NCBI RefSeq assembly: GCF_900091445.1
Contig: NZ_LT607733.1
Coordinates: 434,001-498,000 of the forward strand
Direction: 5' to 3'
Origin: Micromonospora echinofusca
GTDB lineage: Bacteria; Actinomycetota; Actinomycetes; Mycobacteriales; Micromonosporaceae
DNA length: 64,000 nucleotides
A model generated the notes under the pieces. It did no database searches. It had not been told where the DNA came from and worked only from the letters and a program-made list of their open reading frames with translations. Shown here one piece after another: positions 38,194-47,316 of this stretch. The number at the start of each line of letters is the position of its first letter. Position 1 is the first letter of the stretch. A program made the translations under genes and the position numbers.

Positions 38194-40007
38194 GAACGCA
38201 CCAGGCCGCGGTCGCCGGGCGGTGCGGGGGTGGGCTCGGCCGAGAGCACCGCGCGGTACGCCGGCACGTCGGCGAGCAGTTCCGAGTGCCGCCCGACGGC
38301 GGTGATCCGGCCCTCCTCCAGCAGCGCCACCCGGTCGGCGAGGGCGATCGTGGAGGGCCGGTGCACCACCAGCAGCGCGGTGGTGGTGCGCAGCACCCGC
38401 CGCAGCGCCGTCTCGACCAGCGCCTCGGTGTGCACGTCGAGCGCGGAGAGCGGGTCGTCCAGCACGAGCAGGGCGGGCCGGCCGAGCACCGCCCGGGCCA
38501 GCGCCAGCCGCTGCCGCTGCCCGCCGGAGAGCGACAGCCCCTGCTCGCCCACCCGGGTCGCCAGCCCCCACGGCAGCTCGTACGCGAAGTCGGCCTGGGC
38601 GAGGGCGAGGGCGGCGCGCACCTCGTTCTCGCCGGCCTCCGGCCGGCCGAGCGTGACGTTCTCCCAGACCGACATGGAGAACAGCGTCGGCTCCTCGAAG
38701 GCCACCCCGACCAGCCGGCGCAGGGCGGACAGCCGCAGCTCGCGCAGGTCGTGCCCGTCGAGGGTGATCCGCCCGCCGGTCACCTCGTGCAGCCGGGGCA
38801 CCAGGGAGAGCAGGGTGCTCTTGCCGCAGCCGGTCGCCCCGACCAGCGCCACGGTCTCGCCCGGCTCGACGGTCAGGTCGATCTCCCGCAGCACCGGCGC
38901 GGCGCTGCCCGGGTAGCGGAACGACACCCGCTCGAAGCGGAGCCGCCCGCGTACGTCGGCGCGGCGGGGGGCCAGCGCGTGCGGGGCGTCCTCGATGGCC
39001 GGCGGGGTGTCCAGCACCTCCCACACCCGGTCGGCCGCGGTGGCCGCCTCCTGGCCGTTGGCGATGATCCAGCCCAGCGACTGCACCGGCCAGATCAGCA
39101 TCAGCTGGAGGCTGACGAAGGCGACCAGTTCGCCGATGGTCAGCACCCCGCCCGCGGCGGCCGCCGCGCCGGCGACCAGGACCACGCCGAGGGTCAGGTT
39201 GGGCACCAGGTCGAGCAGGGCGGAGGTGCGGGCCAGCAGCCGGCCCTTGGCGACCCCCGTGTCGTGCAGCGCCCGCGCGTCGACGCCGAAGCGGGCGGCG
39301 AGTTCCGACCCCCGCCCGTACGCCTTCATCGTGCGCAGCCCCTGCGCGGTCTCCTCGACGAGGGTGGCCACGTCGCCCTGCTGGTCCTGCATCCGGCGGG
39401 AGGCCGCGTGGTAGTGCCGCGCGAAGCGGCGGCTGATCAGGAACAGCGGCACCGCGCTGCCCGCCACCAGCAGCCCCAGCGTGGGGTGCAGCCGGATCAG
39501 CAGCACCACCACGGCCAGGTAGGTCACCAGGTTGAGGATCAGGAAGAAGAGGCCGAAGGAGAGGAAGCGGCGCAGCACCGACAGGTCGCTGGTGACCCGG
39601 GAGAGCAGTTGGCCGGACTGCCAGCGGTCGTGGAAGCTGGCCGGCAGCCGTTGCAGGTGGGCGTAGACGTCCTCGCGGATGGCCGCCTCGATCCGCATCG
39701 AGGAGGACGACTGCACCCAGCGGCGGATGAAGATCAGCAGCGCCTCGACCAGGCCGAGCAGCAGCGCCAGCCCGGCCAGCCGGAACAGCCCGGCCGGGTC
39801 CTGGCGGGCCACCGGGCCGTCCACGACCCGCTGCGCGACCAGCGGTACGGCGATGCCCGCCCCGGTGGCGGCGAGGCCGGCCAGCAGCAGCCAGCCGAAC
39901 TCCGCCGCGTGCGGGCGCAGGTAGTGGCGCAGTCGCCAGAGGTTGTGCAGGGGACGCCGGCCGGTCTCCACCCGGGAGGCCGGGTTGCCGTCACCTTCCG
40001 CAGGCAC
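38190..40007 (-). CDS. ABC exporter half-transporter, first of a pair
   Basis: A 605-residue fused membrane and ATPase protein. Walker A GATGCGKST, signature LSLSGGQRQRLALARA and Walker B ALLVLDDPLSALD are present. Walker B here ends in Asp (LLVLDD) where the partner has Glu (LILDE), and the H-loop reads VVHRPSTI. One degenerate and one canonical site is the usual pattern in heterodimeric exporters such as TM287/288 and BmrCD. GTG start at 40007. Confidence 0.92.
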   Translation of the reverse strand: MPAEGDGNPASRVETGRRPLHNLWRLRHYLRPHAAEFGWLLLAGLAATGAGIAVPLVAQRVVDGPVARQDPAGLFRLAGLALLLGLVEALLIFIRRWVQSSSSMRIEAAIREDVYAHLQRLPASFHDRWQSGQLLSRVTSDLSVLRRFLSFGLFFLILNLVTYLAVVVLLIRLHPTLGLLVAGSAVPLFLISRRFARHYHAASRRMQDQQGDVATLVEETAQGLRTMKAYGRGSELAARFGVDARALHDTGVAKGRLLARTSALLDLVPNLTLGVVLVAGAAAAAGGVLTIGELVAFVSLQLMLIWPVQSLGWIIANGQEAATAADRVWEVLDTPPAIEDAPHALAPRRADVRGRLRFERVSFRYPGSAAPVLREIDLTVEPGETVALVGATGCGKSTLLSLVPRLHEVTGGRITLDGHDLRELRLSALRRLVGVAFEEPTLFSMSVWENVTLGRPEAGENEVRAALALAQADFAYELPWGLATRVGEQGLSLSGGQRQRLALARAVLGRPALLVLDDPLSALDVHTEALVETALRRVLRTTTALLVVHRPSTIALADRVALLEEGRITAVGRHSELLADVPAYRAVLSAEPTPAPPGDRGLVRS

Positions 40008-40054
40008 TACCCGACGGTAGCCTCAAACGGCCCGGCGCAGGTGTCGGCTTCCCG

Positions 40055-40555
40055 TCATGGTCGCTCGTGCCCGAGAAGCCACTTCTTCACGTCCAGCCCC
40101 CAGCGGTAGCCGCCGAGGGTCCCGTCGGTGCGCAGCACCCGGTGGCAGGGCACGAAGAGGGCGGCGGCGTTGCGGGCGCAGGCCGCCGCGGCGGCGCGTA
40201 CGGCGGCGGGCCGGCCGGCCAGCCCGGCGAAACCGGTGTAGGTCACCGGGTCACCCGGCTTCACCTCGCGCAGCACCTGCCAGGCGTGCGCCATGAACGC
40301 GCCCCCCGTGTGCTGCCGTACCGGCACGGCGTCGATCGCGGCCAGGTCGCCGTCCAGGTAGGACGCCACGGCGGCGCTGACCGGGCCGAGGTCGCCCCGG
40401 TGCCGCAGCGGCGCCCGCAGGGTCGGGTGCACGAGGGGGAGCAGGCTCTCCGGGTCGCCGGTGAAGCCCGCCGCCCGGACCGCGCCGTCCGGGCCGGCCA
40501 CGATGCTGAGCGGTCCGGCGGGGGTGGCGATGATGGTGCTGTCGTTCATGCTCAT
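40055..40555 (-). CDS. ogt: Methylated-DNA--protein-cysteine methyltransferase
   Basis: A suicide repair protein that removes alkyl groups from O6-alkylguanine onto its own Cys. The 166-residue protein carries the active site VPCHRV, the arginine-finger helix region (GRPAAVRAAAAACARN) and the C-terminal GGYRWGLDVKKWLL. ATG start overlaps the stop of the Ada-AlkA gene by 4 nt. Its position in one operon with an Ada-type sensor suggests induction by alkylation damage. Confidence 0.95.
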   Translation of the reverse strand: MSMNDSTIIATPAGPLSIVAGPDGAVRAAGFTGDPESLLPLVHPTLRAPLRHRGDLGPVSAAVASYLDGDLAAIDAVPVRQHTGGAFMAHAWQVLREVKPGDPVTYTGFAGLAGRPAAVRAAAAACARNAAALFVPCHRVLRTDGTLGGYRWGLDVKKWLLGHERP

Positions 40556-42102
40556 GCTGCTCTCCAGAGTCGGATCACCGCGTAGGAGCGCCAGGGGCGC
40601 CAGCGGTCGGCGTACGTGTCGAGGGTCCGGGGGTCGGCGGGGACGCCGAGGGCGGCGGCGCCCCGGCGTACGGCGAGGTCGGTGGGGAGCAGGACGTCCG
40701 GGTCGCCGAGGGCGCGCATCGCCACGTAGCCCGCCGTCCAGGGCCCGATCCCGGGCAGCGCCAGCAGCCGCCGTACGGTCTCCTCGCGGTCGCCGCCCGG
40801 CGCCAGGTCCAGCGACCCGTCGGCGACGGCCCCCGCCAGCGCCCGGAGTGTCTCCCGCCGCCCCGCCGGCATCCCGAACACCTCGTCCGGCACCCCGAGC
40901 ACCTCCTCGGCGGTGGGAAACCCCCGCAACCGGCCCGCCCGCTCGGCCCCCTCCGCACTTCCCGCGCCCTCGGCTGGTGGATCGAGAGGTTCGGGCTCCC
41001 GAGAGCGGTCACCTGGTGCCCGAACCTCCTGCTCGACGCCGCCGGGGCCGGGGGCGGGGGCGGGCGGGCGGAGGTGGGTCAGGAGGCGGGTGAGGGTGGT
41101 GCGGGCCGAGCGGACGGAGACCTGCTGGCCGACGACCGCGCGCACGGCCATCTCGAAGCCGTCGACCGAGCGGGGGAGCCGGATCCCGGGCTCAGCGGCG
41201 ACCGCCCCGGCCAGCGCCGGGTCGGCGGCGAGGGTGCCGTCGACGGCGGTCGGGTCGGCGTCGAGGTCGAGCAGGCGGCGGCAGCGGGCCACGGCGGGGG
41301 CGAGGTCGCGCATGTCGGTCAGCCGTAGCGTCGCGCTCACGTGCCCGTCCGCCGGGGTCAGGGCCGCCTCGCCCGGGCCGTGCGGCAGCCGCAGGCCGCG
41401 CCGGTACGTCCCGTCGCGCACCTCCTCGACGCCGGGCAGCGCGCGCAGCGCGAGGAAGTCCAGCAGCGCCCGGGCGTGCAACGGCGGGCGGTACGCGAGC
41501 CGCAGCGTGATCGTGCCCGCCCCGCCCGGCGCCACCGACCGCCCGCACGCGGTGCGCAGTTCGGACGGGGCCCTGCCGTACACCTCCCGGACCGTGTCGT
41601 TGAACTGCCGGACGCTGCCGAACCCGGCGGCGAACGCGATCTCCGCCATGCCGAGCCCGGTGGTCTCGATCAGGGTGCGCGCGGTCTGCGCGCGTTGCGC
41701 CCGGGCCAGGGCCAGGGGACCGGCGCCCATCTCGGCCCGCAGCATGCGGTGCAGGTGCCGCTCGGTGTACCCGAGCCGGGCGGCCAGCCCCGGGATGCCG
41801 TCGCGGTCCACCACCCCGTCGGCGATCAGCCGCATGGCCCGGCCGACCACGTCGGCCCGTACGTCCCACTGGGGCGAGCCCGGGGCGGCGTCCGGCCGGC
41901 AGCGTCGGCAGGCGCGCAGCCCTGCCGTCTGGGCGGCGGCCGCCGACGGGAAGAACCGGACGTTCTGCCGCTTCGGCGTCGTCGCCGGGCAGGACGGCCG
42001 GCAGTAGATCCCGGTCGACGTGACGCCCGTGTAGAACCAGCCGTCGAACCGCTGGTCGCGGCTGTCGACCGCCCGGTAGCACCGCTCGAAGTCCAACTCC
42101 AC
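40552..42102 (-). CDS. Ada-type methylphosphotriester sensor fused to AlkA DNA glycosylase
   Basis: A three-part, 516-residue protein. Residues 1-75 are the Ada zinc domain with C34, C38, C65 and C68, where C34 would take the methyl group. An AraC-type helix-turn-helix follows to about 185. The rest is an AlkA-like 3-methyladenine glycosylase with LPGIGPWTAGYVAMRAL (helix-hairpin-helix) and the catalytic Asp in LPTDLAV. It lacks the O6-methyltransferase domain of E. coli Ada, which Ogt supplies from the next gene. A nonconserved Pro/Glu-rich insert near residues 350-400 contains a DNA palindrome. Confidence 0.92.
   Translation of the reverse strand: MELDFERCYRAVDSRDQRFDGWFYTGVTSTGIYCRPSCPATTPKRQNVRFFPSAAAAQTAGLRACRRCRPDAAPGSPQWDVRADVVGRAMRLIADGVVDRDGIPGLAARLGYTERHLHRMLRAEMGAGPLALARAQRAQTARTLIETTGLGMAEIAFAAGFGSVRQFNDTVREVYGRAPSELRTACGRSVAPGGAGTITLRLAYRPPLHARALLDFLALRALPGVEEVRDGTYRRGLRLPHGPGEAALTPADGHVSATLRLTDMRDLAPAVARCRRLLDLDADPTAVDGTLAADPALAGAVAAEPGIRLPRSVDGFEMAVRAVVGQQVSVRSARTTLTRLLTHLRPPAPAPGPGGVEQEVRAPGDRSREPEPLDPPAEGAGSAEGAERAGRLRGFPTAEEVLGVPDEVFGMPAGRRETLRALAGAVADGSLDLAPGGDREETVRRLLALPGIGPWTAGYVAMRALGDPDVLLPTDLAVRRGAAALGVPADPRTLDTYADRWRPWRSYAVIRLWRAA
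40987..41027. repeat. Palindromic element inside the Ada-AlkA coding sequence
   Basis: Perfect 10-bp arms AGGTTCGGGC / GCCCGAACCT with a 21-nt centre. It is in frame and encodes part of the low-complexity insert in the AlkA half. It looks like an inserted mobile palindrome, though this rests on one copy. Confidence 0.45.
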
Positions 42103-42243
42103 GTCACCGATGATGCCCCTGCTCGGCGCCCACGGCTCGCGGGAATCGGACGTGGCCGTGCGGGCGCGAACCCGACTTCCGGCGCCGAAAGTGTCGGTTG
42201 TGGCCGGTACCGTCCGGCCACCAACTCAAGAAGGGGTGCGGCG

Positions 42244-42726
42244 ATGGCGAGCGTGGCGGGTCGGGAGGCGGCGTCGGCACGGGACGGGCACCCACCGCTG
42301 GACGGCGTGGTGGTGCAGCGCTTCTACGAGCGGATGCGCGCGGTCGCCCCGGCCGCCGTCGGCGCGATCGAACGGGACCGGGCCGGCGATCCGGGTCGGG
42401 CCTTCGGCGACACCGCCTGCGGTCGGCTCGTGCGTTCGCTCGACACCGACGGCGTGCGCGCCCTGGGGATGTGGGTGCACCACTGGTGCATGCGGTTCTA
42501 CGACGACGACACCCGGGTGGCGCTGCGCCTGGTCCGCGAGATCGCCGGCCGCCCCGGGCTGGGCTGGACGGCCGATGAGGTGCGCTGGATGCTCCGCGAG
42601 TCCTACGCCGCCGGTCCCGCCGCCGAGGCCCGCTTCACCCTGCCGCTGGCCGCCGCCGGGGAGCTGGCCCCCGGCGCCCTGCGCATCGAGGCCGTGGTTC
42701 CCCGCCAGGCGGGCCCCCGCGACTGA
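42244..42726 (+). CDS. Conserved-looking hypothetical protein
   Basis: A 160-residue soluble protein with no family I recognise. It has a helical, well-ordered composition (VVQRFYERMRAVAPAAVG, GMWVHHWCMRFYDDD, ALRLVREIAGRPGLGW), which argues for real coding. AAGGGG precedes the ATG at 42244. It is divergent from the Ada-AlkA gene. Its 3' end overlaps the EamA gene tail to tail by 124 bp. Confidence 0.65.
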   Translation: MASVAGREAASARDGHPPLDGVVVQRFYERMRAVAPAAVGAIERDRAGDPGRAFGDTACGRLVRSLDTDGVRALGMWVHHWCMRFYDDDTRVALRLVREIAGRPGLGWTADEVRWMLRESYAAGPAAEARFTLPLAAAGELAPGALRIEAVVPRQAGPRD

Positions 42727-43622
42727 CCCGCCGGCCCGGGCCCCCGCGACCGACCCGCCGGCCCGGGCGGGCGTGCCGGCAGTTGCCCGGCCACGGTGGC
42801 GCCGACCGCCACGGCGAAGCCGACGAGCTGCCACCCGGTCAGCGCCTGCCCGAGCACGGCCCAGCCGAGCGCGGCGGCCGTCAGCGGGCTGAGCGCGCCG
42901 AGCAGCGAGACCTGGGTGACCGGCAGCCGGGCCGCGCCCCGGAACCACAGCGCGTACGCCAACGCCGTCCCGGCCAGCGTCAGCCACGCGTAGCCGGCCA
43001 GCGCCGGCGGGTCGGGCACGGGCGGCGTCCCCTCGACGAGCAGGGCCGCCGGCACCACCATCAGCCCACCGGCGGTGAGCTGCCAGCCGGTGGCGGTGAG
43101 CGTGCCGACGCCCGGCGGGCGGCCCCAGCGGCGGGTCAGCACCAGACCGGCGCCCATCGCGGCGGTGGCGGTCAGCCCGGCGGCGACGCCGGCCGGTTCG
43201 AGGCCCGCGTCGGGGCGCAGCACGACCAGGGTGACCCCGGCCAGCGCGGCGAGCGCGGCGGCCAGCGCCCGGGGGCGGGGCCGCTCGTGCAGCGCGAGCA
43301 CCGTCAGCCCCGCCACCAGCAGCGGCTGGGTGGCGCCGAGCACGGCGGCGGTGCCCCCGGGCAGGTGGTAGGCGGCGAAGAAGAGCAGCGGGAAGAACGC
43401 CCCGATGTTCAGCGCGCCGAGCGCGGCCGAGCGCCACCACCAGGCGCCGCGCGGGCGGTGCCGGGTCAGCGCCAGCAGCAGCAGGCCGGCGGGGAGGGCC
43501 CGGATCGCGCCGGACCAGAGCGGCCGGTCCGGCGGCAGCAGCTCGCTGGTGACCAGGTAGGTGGTGCCCCAGGCGGCCGGCGCGGCGGCGGTGAGCAGGA
43601 CGTCGGGCCAGCGTCGGTCCAC
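42603..43622 (-). CDS. EamA (DMT) family transporter
   Basis: A 339-residue, ten-helix drug/metabolite-type exporter. The two EamA repeats are visible, each with a WG- or PL-type motif (AAWGTTYLVTSELL, ALSPLTAAALGWAVLGQ). GTG 43622 has GGGAGG just upstream. After the last helix an unusual tail of about 50 Arg/Gly/Pro/Ala-rich residues runs into the convergent gene. It is divergent from a MarR gene with a shared operator, so it is probably under MarR control. Confidence 0.87.
   Translation of the reverse strand: MDRRWPDVLLTAAAPAAWGTTYLVTSELLPPDRPLWSGAIRALPAGLLLLALTRHRPRGAWWWRSAALGALNIGAFFPLLFFAAYHLPGGTAAVLGATQPLLVAGLTVLALHERPRPRALAAALAALAGVTLVVLRPDAGLEPAGVAAGLTATAAMGAGLVLTRRWGRPPGVGTLTATGWQLTAGGLMVVPAALLVEGTPPVPDPPALAGYAWLTLAGTALAYALWFRGAARLPVTQVSLLGALSPLTAAALGWAVLGQALTGWQLVGFAVAVGATVAGQLPARPPGPAGRSRGPGPAGQSRGPAWRGTTASMRRAPGASSPAAASGRVKRASAAGPAA
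42714..42767. repeat. 27-nt tandem repeat (2 copies) at the EamA/hypothetical junction
   Basis: Copies 42714-42740 and 42741-42767 differ at one base. It spans the stop of the plus-strand gene and encodes a repeated nine-residue unit (GPAGxSRGP) in the EamA tail. It may have caused the tail extension. Confidence 0.75.
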
Positions 43623-43638
43623 GGTTCCTCCCTGAATG

Positions 43639-43668
43639 CTTGACGTCAAGTATCTTGCCACTAAGCTA
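43639..43668. promoter_or_regulatory. MarR promoter with overlapping palindromic operator
   Basis: CTTGACGTCAAG (43639-43650) is a perfect 12-bp palindrome. It contains TTGACG, which with TAAGCT (43663-43668) at 16-nt spacing makes a good promoter for the MarR gene. A bound regulator would block it and could also affect eamA on the other strand. Confidence 0.6.
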
Positions 43669-43698
43669 CTTTGTGGCGAGACAAGAGGGGAGTGCGAG

Positions 43699-44220
43699 GT
43701 GCGGCACAATCCGGGAGTGACCGAGCGGGACGACGTCGACGGCATCGTCGAGCAGTGGCAGCGGGAACGGCCCGGGATGCGCCCCGAGCCGATGGCGGTC
43801 TTCGGCCGGATCTACCGGCTGGCCCGGCTCGTCGGCGACGAGCAGGAGCGCACCTACGCCCGCTGGTCGATCAGCCGGGGCGAGTTCGACGTGCTCGCCG
43901 CCCTGCGCCGCGCCGGCGCCCCCTACACGCTGGCGCCGAAGGCGCTCACCGCCTCGCTGATGCTCACCTCCGGCGGGATGACCGGCCGGCTCGACCGGCT
44001 GGAGCGCGCCGGGCTGGTCCGCCGCTCACCCGACCCGGCCGACCGGCGCGGACTCCAGGTCACGCTCACCCCCGCCGGCCTCGACCTCGTGGAGGAGGCC
44101 GCCGAGGCGGGGCTGGCCGTCCAGCGCCGGCTGCTCGACGCGCTGCCCGCAGAGGACCAGCGGCGCCTCGCCGACCTCCTGCGTACGCTGCTGGGCGCGG
44201 TCACCGGCGGCGGACGCTGA
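43699..44220 (+). CDS. MarR family transcriptional regulator
   Basis: A 173-residue winged-helix regulator. The MarR core is clear: FDVLAALRRAGAPYTLAPKALTASLMLTSGGMTGRLDRLERAGLVRRSPDPADRRGLQVTLT, with the DRR wing motif. GTG 43699 has AGGGG upstream; GTG 43717 (start TERDDVDGIVEQW) is a shorter alternative. It is divergent from the EamA exporter, with a palindrome over its -35. The classic arrangement is a ligand-responsive repressor of an exporter. Confidence 0.9.
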   Translation: MRHNPGVTERDDVDGIVEQWQRERPGMRPEPMAVFGRIYRLARLVGDEQERTYARWSISRGEFDVLAALRRAGAPYTLAPKALTASLMLTSGGMTGRLDRLERAGLVRRSPDPADRRGLQVTLTPAGLDLVEEAAEAGLAVQRRLLDALPAEDQRRLADLLRTLLGAVTGGGR

Positions 44221-44344
44221 GCGGCGGCGCGGACCCTGGCGGCGACGGGCGGCAGCCCCGGGCGGGCCTGCGTGGCGGGCGCTGAGTGACGGGGGACCGG
44301 CCTCGGGCAGGATGGGCACCGTCGACCCCGACGGAAGGACGACC

Positions 44345-45079
44345 GTGCCCGCCAGCGAACCGACCATCCTCGCCACCAGCATGGGCATCTACGCGCCGCG
44401 CCACGAGGGCGGGCCCCGGCGGGTCAACCCCGTCTTCGACCTCGCCGCCGAACTGGCCGGGGCCGGGCCGGAGCCCAGGATCTGCTTCCTCAACCAGGCC
44501 GAGGGGGACCAGCCGACCACGCTCGCCCGGGTCTACGAGGCGTTCGCCGGCAGCCGGTTCCGGATGATGCACCTGGCGCTGTTCCCGATGCCCAACGTCG
44601 ACGACGTCCGCGCCCACCTGCTCGCCCAGGACGTGATCTGGGTCGGCGGCGGCAGCGTCGCCAACCTCTGCGCGGTCTGGCAGGTGCACGGCCTCGGCCA
44701 GATCCTGCGCGAGTGCTGGGAATCCGGCGTGGTGCTCGGCGGCGTCTCCGCCGGCTCGATCTGCTGGCACACCGGCGGGGCCACCGACAGCTTCGGCACC
44801 ACCCTGCGCGGCTTCACCGGCGGGCTGGGCTGGCTGCCCTACGGCAACGGCGTGCACTACGACAGCGAGGAGCAGCGCCGCCCGCTGATGCACCGGCTGG
44901 TCGCCGACGGCACGCTGCCGACCGCCCACTGCACCGACGACGGCACCGGCCTGCTCTACCGGGGCACCCGGCTGGTCGAGGCGGTCGCGGACCGCGAGGG
45001 CGTCTCGGCGTACGAGGTCAGCCGCGCCGAGGACGGCACGGCGCGGGAGACCCCGATCGCCCCCCGCCTGCTCGCCTGA
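44345..45079 (+). CDS. Peptidase E-like (S51 family) protein
   Basis: A 244-residue protein with a class-I-glutamine-amidotransferase-like fold. The nucleophile elbow is GVSAGSICWH, with Ser in the position of the S51 dipeptidase nucleophile. IWVGGGSVANL and GLGWLPYGNGVHYD are also family features. S51 enzymes cut Asp-X dipeptides or cyanophycin; the exact substrate is unknown. GTG 44345 has GGAAGG upstream. There is no signal peptide. Confidence 0.83.
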   Translation: MPASEPTILATSMGIYAPRHEGGPRRVNPVFDLAAELAGAGPEPRICFLNQAEGDQPTTLARVYEAFAGSRFRMMHLALFPMPNVDDVRAHLLAQDVIWVGGGSVANLCAVWQVHGLGQILRECWESGVVLGGVSAGSICWHTGGATDSFGTTLRGFTGGLGWLPYGNGVHYDSEEQRRPLMHRLVADGTLPTAHCTDDGTGLLYRGTRLVEAVADREGVSAYEVSRAEDGTARETPIAPRLLA

Positions 45080-45107
45080 GCCGCCCGGGCCACCTGAACC
45101 CCTGGCC

Positions 45108-45155
45108 GATCTTGGTACGGGAGCGCCCCTCGGGGGGCCGTTTCGTACCAAGATT
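45108..45155. repeat. Dispersed palindromic element, copy 2
   Basis: Perfect 10-bp outer arms ATCTTGGTAC / GTACCAAGAT (45109-45118, 45145-45154) and an inner CCCC/GGGG stem. The core is 46 nt, as in copy 1 at 22788-22833. It lies 30 nt after the peptidase E-like gene. Confidence 0.7.
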
Positions 45156-45226
45156 CGGTGGGCGTGGATCCGGCGCACCGGCCTGCCTGACCGGGAGCGT
45201 GGGGCACCGGCGTAAGCTGGCTCGTC

Positions 45227-46312
<1,086 letters not shown>

Positions 46313-46415
46313 AATTCCCTGTTCGCCCTGGCCGGGGTGTTGTTTCCTGGCCCTGGGGCATTTCGGGGGCACAGCCCCACACCTGATCGACGGCGCGACG
46401 GGTGAGGTGGGTCTG

Positions 46416-46679
46416 ATGCCGTGGCAACATGCGGCGGTGACGTTCGATGATGACCGGTACCTGGATGCCTTTGTCGACTACAGCAGAGGGCGTCACTTCG
46501 TTCGGCTCGACGTCGAAGTGCCGGCGGAGACCCTGACGGGAGGGTTGGCCGGCCCCGATGACCACGTGCCACATGGCTCGTTGTGGTTGTCGGCGGACCG
46601 GGCGGACGCGTTGGCTGAGGCGTTGCTCAGTTGCGCGGCAGAGGTGAGGAAACAAGGCGGTCTGCACGCTCGTGAGTGA
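46416..46679 (+). CDS. Small hypothetical protein
   Basis: An 87-residue acidic soluble protein (FDDDRYLDAFVDYSRGRHFVRLDVEVPAETL; SLWLSADRADALAEALL). ATG 46416 has GAGG upstream; GTG 46437 is an alternative. The C-terminal helix and the overall pattern are consistent with a real small protein, but I do not recognise the family. Confidence 0.5.
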   Translation: MPWQHAAVTFDDDRYLDAFVDYSRGRHFVRLDVEVPAETLTGGLAGPDDHVPHGSLWLSADRADALAEALLSCAAEVRKQGGLHARE

Positions 46680-46700
46680 CCAAGCCGAGGTCGGCCCCCG

Positions 46701-46814
46701 TCAGCCCGTTGGCTTCCACCAGGCCGCGAGCAGCCCTACGACGGCGATGAGGAAGAGACAGGTAAATCCCGTACAGAGCAGCAGGCCGAAGCCGGCCAAG
46801 GTTCCGAATTCCAC
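46701..46814 (-). CDS. Possible 37-residue single-helix membrane protein
   Basis: A short frame from GTG 46814 to TGA 46701. It encodes a continuous hydrophobic helix (GLLLCTGFTCLFLIAVVGLL) followed by AAWWKPTG. Such a helix is unlikely by chance in this GC range. No ribosome binding site is seen. It overlaps, in another frame, the 3' end of the hypothetical gene 46736-47194, so it could instead be that gene's true C-terminus after a frameshift. Confidence 0.3.
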   Translation of the reverse strand: MEFGTLAGFGLLLCTGFTCLFLIAVVGLLAAWWKPTG

Positions 46815-47194
46815 CGGCCGACTGTAGGTGGACGAGCCTCGATCAATGCCCGCGGGAGACGGCCCGGCGGTCTGGGGCACAGTGGGCCCGAGTACCGCAG
46901 CATCATCGGCTCAACCGACTCTCCTGCGTCGAGCGCCCCGGCAAGCGGAGCCAACCTCTCGGCCGGTTGACGCCAGCTGAGCTGGACGCCGCCGCCCGCT
47001 GCGGTGTTCACGTCCACCAGGACCCCGACGCACGGGTCTTCGCTCTCCGCCACCCCGTTCCAGGCGCTGCCGACCGGTAGGCCGACAGCGTGAAGCTCGC
47101 CGACGACAGCGTCGCGAAGAGACCGCCAGCTCGCGACGTTCGAGGGGCTGGCACTGCCCTGCAGAGGCTTCTGCGCACCTTCGTCGGCGGTCAC
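46736..47194 (-). CDS. Hypothetical protein, C-terminus doubtful
   Basis: A 152-residue frame. The first 95 residues look like a real soluble protein (SWRSLRDAVVGELHAVGL, DPCVGVLVDVNTAAGGGVQLSW). The last 55 are Arg/Pro/Ser-rich and resemble shadow coding. An overlapping frame at 46701-46814 encodes a membrane helix, so the true end may differ or a frameshift may exist. No family recognised. Confidence 0.45.
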   Translation of the reverse strand: MTADEGAQKPLQGSASPSNVASWRSLRDAVVGELHAVGLPVGSAWNGVAESEDPCVGVLVDVNTAAGGGVQLSWRQPAERLAPLAGALDAGESVEPMMLRYSGPLCPRPPGRLPRALIEARPPTVGRWNSEPWPASACCSVRDLPVSSSSPS

Positions 47195-47316
47195 GGCGAC
47201 ACCCTAGCCCGATGTGACACGGGGATCCTGACACCGATCTGCCACGGTCGCAGGTTTTGAGCCCCGGACTGATCCACGGCGCGAGGGTTTGCTCGCATCC
47301 CCTACCCTCACGAGCC

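Noticed and set aside
36232..38916. A very long open frame on the plus strand opposite the ABC exporter genes
   Set aside because: Its product is a Gly/Arg/Gln/His-rich low-complexity chain with no domain. High GC creates such antisense frames; the minus-strand exporters have full ATPase motifs.
36322..40007. The exporter pair as the edge of an antibiotic gene cluster
   Set aside because: No synthase, carrier protein or tailoring genes lie nearby; the neighbours are DNA repair and a protease.
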